Source of the DNA: Willaertia magna
Taxonomy: Eukaryota > Heterolobosea > Eutetramitea > Acrasida > Naegleriidae
Length of the DNA stretch: 19,483 nucleotides
Reading direction: 5' to 3'
NCBI GenBank assembly: GCA_902984215.1
Contig: CADWAF010000006.1
Coordinates: 1 to 19,483 of the forward strand
Shown here piece after piece: positions 16,701 to 19,483 of the stretch. A program made the position numbers and the translations under genes. The notes beneath the pieces were generated by a model. It did no database searches and was not told the origin of the DNA. It was given only the letters and a program-made list of their open reading frames with translations. Positions within the stretch are counted from its first letter, which is position 1, and every line of letters begins with the position of its first letter.

Positions 16701-18292
16701 TATTTGATTTTATTGTTAATTTAAATAATTCGGATTTTATTCATTTATTTTTTGAAAAACTTTTAGAATTAAATTTTGAACAAATTTTAATTAAAAATCC
16801 TCAAATGCCTGCAAGTCCAAAACATTTAAAGAAATTACGTTTATGGCAAGTATTAAATTTATTAATTATGAAAGTTGAAAAGATAAATAATCATTGTATT
16901 GAAATGATTTGGAAATGCATGGAATTACAAAATATGCCGTCTGTAAGAAAATTAATTGAATTATTTATTATAATAATTATTTTAAAATTCCCTAAGCAAT
17001 TATTACCTGATTTAATTTCACATTTAAAGAATGATATTAATCAAAGACAACAAACTTTAAATTCTTTATTATCTATTGCTGGTAATGTTTTTATTTATAT
17101 GGATAAAAATATTTTATTACAAAGTTATAATAATACAAATAATAGTAATTTAATTGAATTATTTAATTCTGTTTTTGTTTATAGTACAAGTAATTATCAT
17201 ACTTGTAGAATTATTACTCACGTTATAATTAAAAATATGATTAATAGATTATATCAATTAAATGAAGCTATACCATTATTAGATAATGTAATTAATTATT
17301 TAAATAATTGTAATAATATACAGCACTGGTTACTTAAATATGAAGATGTAGTTATTTTAAACCCAATTAATACAATCGAACAATTATATTTATCTACATT
17401 TAATGAGGGTGATTCAATAATTAATGATAATCCTAATTTAGAATTTTTTGATATATTTATTAATGATTTCCATTCATTCATTTATTCATTATTTAATTTA
17501 CATTTTTATGTTAAAAATTTAAATATTTTTAATTACTATTATACAAATATTAGTTTGAATGATATTATACCATTTATTCATCAATTTAAAATTAATTACT
17601 TTAATATATTCGATTCATTTACAAATGTTATTGATTATGAAATTAAAAAGAATATTTCCACCCCAATGACTTCTTTATTAGAAGAAAAAACAATTATAGA
17701 AGAAGAAGAAAAAACAATTGCTCTTAATGAAGAAAATATCTTTCAAAGAAAAATAGAACCATGGTCAGAAATGGAAATATCTAATGAAATTAATCCAAGA
17801 TTAAAACAAAATACCAGACAACGTCAATCAATTATATTAATCGCATCCTTAGTAAATAAAATACCAAATCTTGCAGGATTAACAAGAACTTCAGAAATAT
17901 TCCACATTGAAAAGTTAGTTATTCCATCAATGAATGTAATTGAAACTGAAGAATTTAAGAATATTTCTGTTTCAGCTGAATCATGGATTCCATTGGAGGA
18001 GTGTAGTCCTCAAAATTTACAAAACTATTTACTGGAAAAAAAACAAGAAGGTTATACTTTGTTAGGCTTAGAACAAACTAATGGAAGTAAAATGTTAAAC
18101 AAATTTACTTTCCCAGATAAATGTTGCATTCTATTAGGTAAAGAAAAGGAAGGAATTCCAGCAGAATTATTGAATGTTATGGATGAATGTATTGAGATAC
18201 CTCAATTAGGTATTTTGAGAAGTTTAAATGTTCATGTTAGTGCCTCGATAATGCTTTATTCCTACACACAACAAAAATTAAACTCTCAGTAA
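13748..18292 (+). CDS. TARBP1: TARBP1/Trm3-type tRNA (guanosine-18-2'-O)-methyltransferase, 5' end unresolved
   Basis: The C-terminal SPOUT (TrmH/SpoU) domain is unmistakable. Motif 1 is IASLVNKIPNLAGLTRTSEIF (about 17841-17900), with ISVSAESWIPL and GYTLLGLEQT following. Motif 2 is LLGKEKEGIPAELL (about 18131-18172), and motif 3 is IPQLGILRSLNVHVSAS with the SAM-knot Ser/Asn. The same order occurs in human TARBP1 and yeast Trm3, which methylate G18 in the tRNA D-loop. The long N-terminal part is an alpha-solenoid of HEAT/ARM character. The first in-frame ATG is at 14225, but 134 stop-free codons precede it (13823-14224), so the protein clearly starts earlier. A 40-bp intron (13783-13822) joins this exon to a short upstream frame. 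Total length would be about 1500 residues, near Trm3 (1436). The ATG at 13748 sits one base out of frame beside an A5 run. Codon use is extremely AT-rich. Confidence 0.93.
13783..13822 (+). other. Probable first intron of the TARBP1-like gene (40 bp)
   Basis: The donor is GTTAGT and the acceptor is TATAG. The upstream phase-0 frame (…EKQLFLINLLK) continues as FSKQYSYSLLEQ in the next exon, while intron retention gives TAA within about ten codons. Length matches the 41-bp ADAT1 intron. The donor is less canonical than GTATGT, so confidence is moderate. Confidence 0.6.
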
Positions 18293-18415
18293 TTGTGAAA
18301 CGTCCACGAACAAATGGCAAATAAAACCTCCTTTTTGGTGATGATCCGTGAACATTAGTAGACATTGATTGATTGGTGTGTCACGAAGTATATTTCACAA
18401 AAAAACAAAATAATA
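18293..18415 (+). promoter_or_regulatory. Short intergenic region before the secreted-protein gene
   Basis: The 123 bp between the TARBP1-like stop and the next ATG contain an AATAAA about 28 bp past the stop, the likely 3' processing signal of the upstream gene. They also contain a GATTGATTG run and an A-rich leader before the ATG. No conserved element is recognised. Confidence 0.35.
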
Positions 18416-19483
18416 ATGCCAGCAATCAACATGACATTTATCGTCTTTGTTGTTTGTTTTTCTTTTCTTCTATTTATTCTTTCAGTTCTTTCCCAAAACA
18501 ATAATTTTATTGGAACAAGGGAAGATAATGCAGCCTGGACTTGTTCTGATGTTTTAAATTATTATTTGCATTATGTTGACAACGTCAATAGTAGATTTAA
18601 TATACCAGCTTCCGGTACTTATTATCTCAAATCTAGACTAACCTCTACTCCTACCTATCAAACATTATGTAAATTTGACACATCAACTAAAACTGCATGG
18701 ACTTTAATTTTAAAAGAAGGAGGCACACAATCAACAACAGATACCACGCTAGATAGTACTTGGTGGAATCGTCCTTCAGGGTATACCTACAACAGTAAGT
18801 AAATATTGATTTTCTATCCCTTCAAATAATTTAAAATTTTAATTAAAGGCACCTGGACAAATTTAAAAGTTTCTAGTATTTCAGAAATTCCATTCAAAAA
18901 ATTAAAAATAATTTTTAATGCTAGTCCTTCCCGAGAGTTAGATCTTGGATTGAGGGCCTATTCGCAAATAGTTAATTCCGATTGGAAAATTTATTCTATT
19001 CATCATGTTATTAATAAACAAATAGTTACTAGTAATGGAGTTACAAAAGTTAATAATTTAAATTTAATAGCTGCAACATCTTGGGGTTCATGGTGGAATT
19101 TACACCAAGATTCTACAACTAGTAACGAGGGTTGCGAAGGATATGGTTTTGAAATTATACCACCAACACTACCAAAGAAAATTTCATCTTCACCCTTTGG
19201 CGTTTCTATAGGATATTATGCAAATAGTAAAAGTGATTGTACAGGTGAAGATTATCGTATGGTTGGAATGGGATTTGGAAACAATAAATTTAGTCCAGCT
19301 TTTAGATCAGGATTTATAAGTATAAATACACAACTTTCAGTGGATTCACAATTATATGTTTCTGAAGGACAATCAGATTGTTCTTCTCTTAATTATTGTA
19401 ATTTAAATGGAAGATGTATTGACAATAATGTTTGCGATTGTTTACCTGATTGGAGTGGTGACAAAAGTTGTTCAACTAGAACT
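18416..19483 (+). CDS. Secreted fibrinogen-like/EGF-domain protein, two exons, 3' partial
   Basis: This is a predicted extracellular or cell-surface protein. I start at the ATG at 18416. The first 26 residues are a signal peptide (hydrophobic core FIVFVVCFSFLLFILSVL, cleavage likely before QNNN). Residues about 38-110 resemble the start of a fibrinogen-related domain: WTCSDVL, SGTYYLKSR, CKFDTSTKTAWTLILKEGG. Exon 1 (18416-18794) joins exon 2 (18849 onward) in phase 1 across a 54-bp GTAAGT...AAAG intron, rebuilding YNSTWTNL. The frame then stays open to the window end. The middle section contains EGCEGYGFEI and GMGFGNNKFSP. At 19379-19471 six cysteines form an EGF-like module (C-x5-C-x5-C-x5-C-x-C-x9-C). 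Such proteins often mediate adhesion or particle recognition in amoebae, which is inference. More EGF units or a membrane anchor may follow outside the window. Confidence 0.85.
18795..18848 (+). other. Intron of the fibrinogen-like/EGF gene (54 bp)
   Basis: The donor is GTAAGT and the acceptor is TTAAAG. Reading through gives a TAA two codons later. Splicing restores a 211-codon open frame that runs to the window end and contains the EGF cysteines. Confidence 0.93.

Noticed and set aside
4349..18292. ADAT1 and TARBP1 as a tRNA-modification cluster
   Set aside because: They are almost 8 kb apart with unrelated genes between, so co-location is probably chance.
18293..18400. Inverted repeat TTGTGAAA / TTTCACAA, 92 bp apart
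   Set aside because: It is only 8 bp long and far apart in AT-rich DNA, so chance is likely.
1..19483. Dictyostelium as the source
   Set aside because: Asn-rich runs fit, but intergenic DNA here is not as extremely AT-rich as in Dictyostelium, and gaps and introns are shorter. A heterolobosean-like genome fits better, though this is not proven.
1..19483. CRISPR arrays, tRNA/rRNA genes, transposases or viral genes
   Set aside because: None is seen. The only repeats are coding low complexity, the LRR unit, the PCNA promoter duplication and the ADAT1 hairpin.

Overview
This is a gene-dense, very AT-rich nuclear segment from a free-living-type protist. The standard genetic code fits every gene: stops are nearly all TAA, with one TAG. 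Genes have few and tiny introns (about 40-54 bp, GTATGT/GTAAGT/GTTAGT...AG) and short gaps. Intergenic DNA is not visibly richer in A+T than the coding sequence, unlike Dictyostelium. I favour a heterolobosean amoeba (Naegleria/Willaertia-like), but this is an inference from style, not from a marker gene. Eleven protein genes are supported. With the gene models below, no gene-free stretch exceeds about 265 bp.

Layout. The left edge holds the 3' part of a PPR-like helical-repeat protein (+). It converges, 19 bp apart, on CCT1/TCP1-alpha (-), whose small first exon I reconstruct at 3301-3376. A shared upstream region leads to a four-pass membrane protein (+). Only 7 bp after its stop comes ADAT1, the tRNA-specific adenosine deaminase (+, two exons), which ends in a strong stem-loop. 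Next is a LisH-CTLH protein with a Thr/Pro-rich linker and a C-terminal propeller-like region resembling the TOPLESS corepressor layout (+). PCNA (+) follows, with a duplicated E2F-type element in its promoter. A PEBP-family protein (+) then lies 20-30 bp behind PCNA and has no usable ATG. Its stop codon interlocks with the stop of a convergent leucine-rich-repeat protein (-) carrying a His/Cys-rich loop and a C-terminal anchor. An unrecognised acidic/basic protein (-) follows. Divergent from it is the long TARBP1/Trm3-type tRNA Gm18 methyltransferase (+), whose N-terminus extends well upstream of its first in-frame ATG. The right edge holds a secreted fibrinogen-like/EGF protein (+, two exons, cut by the window end).

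How the genes relate. This is a mixed housekeeping neighbourhood (protein folding, DNA replication, tRNA modification) plus lineage-variable proteins. I see no operon-like functional unit, mobile element, CRISPR array, tRNA or rRNA gene. The most notable signals are regulatory or architectural: the PCNA E2F-like repeat, the hairpin that puts AATAAA in its loop at the ADAT1 3' end, stop codons built into AATAAA, interlocked stops, and two genes whose 5' ends fail to show an ATG, possibly because of one-base homopolymer errors.
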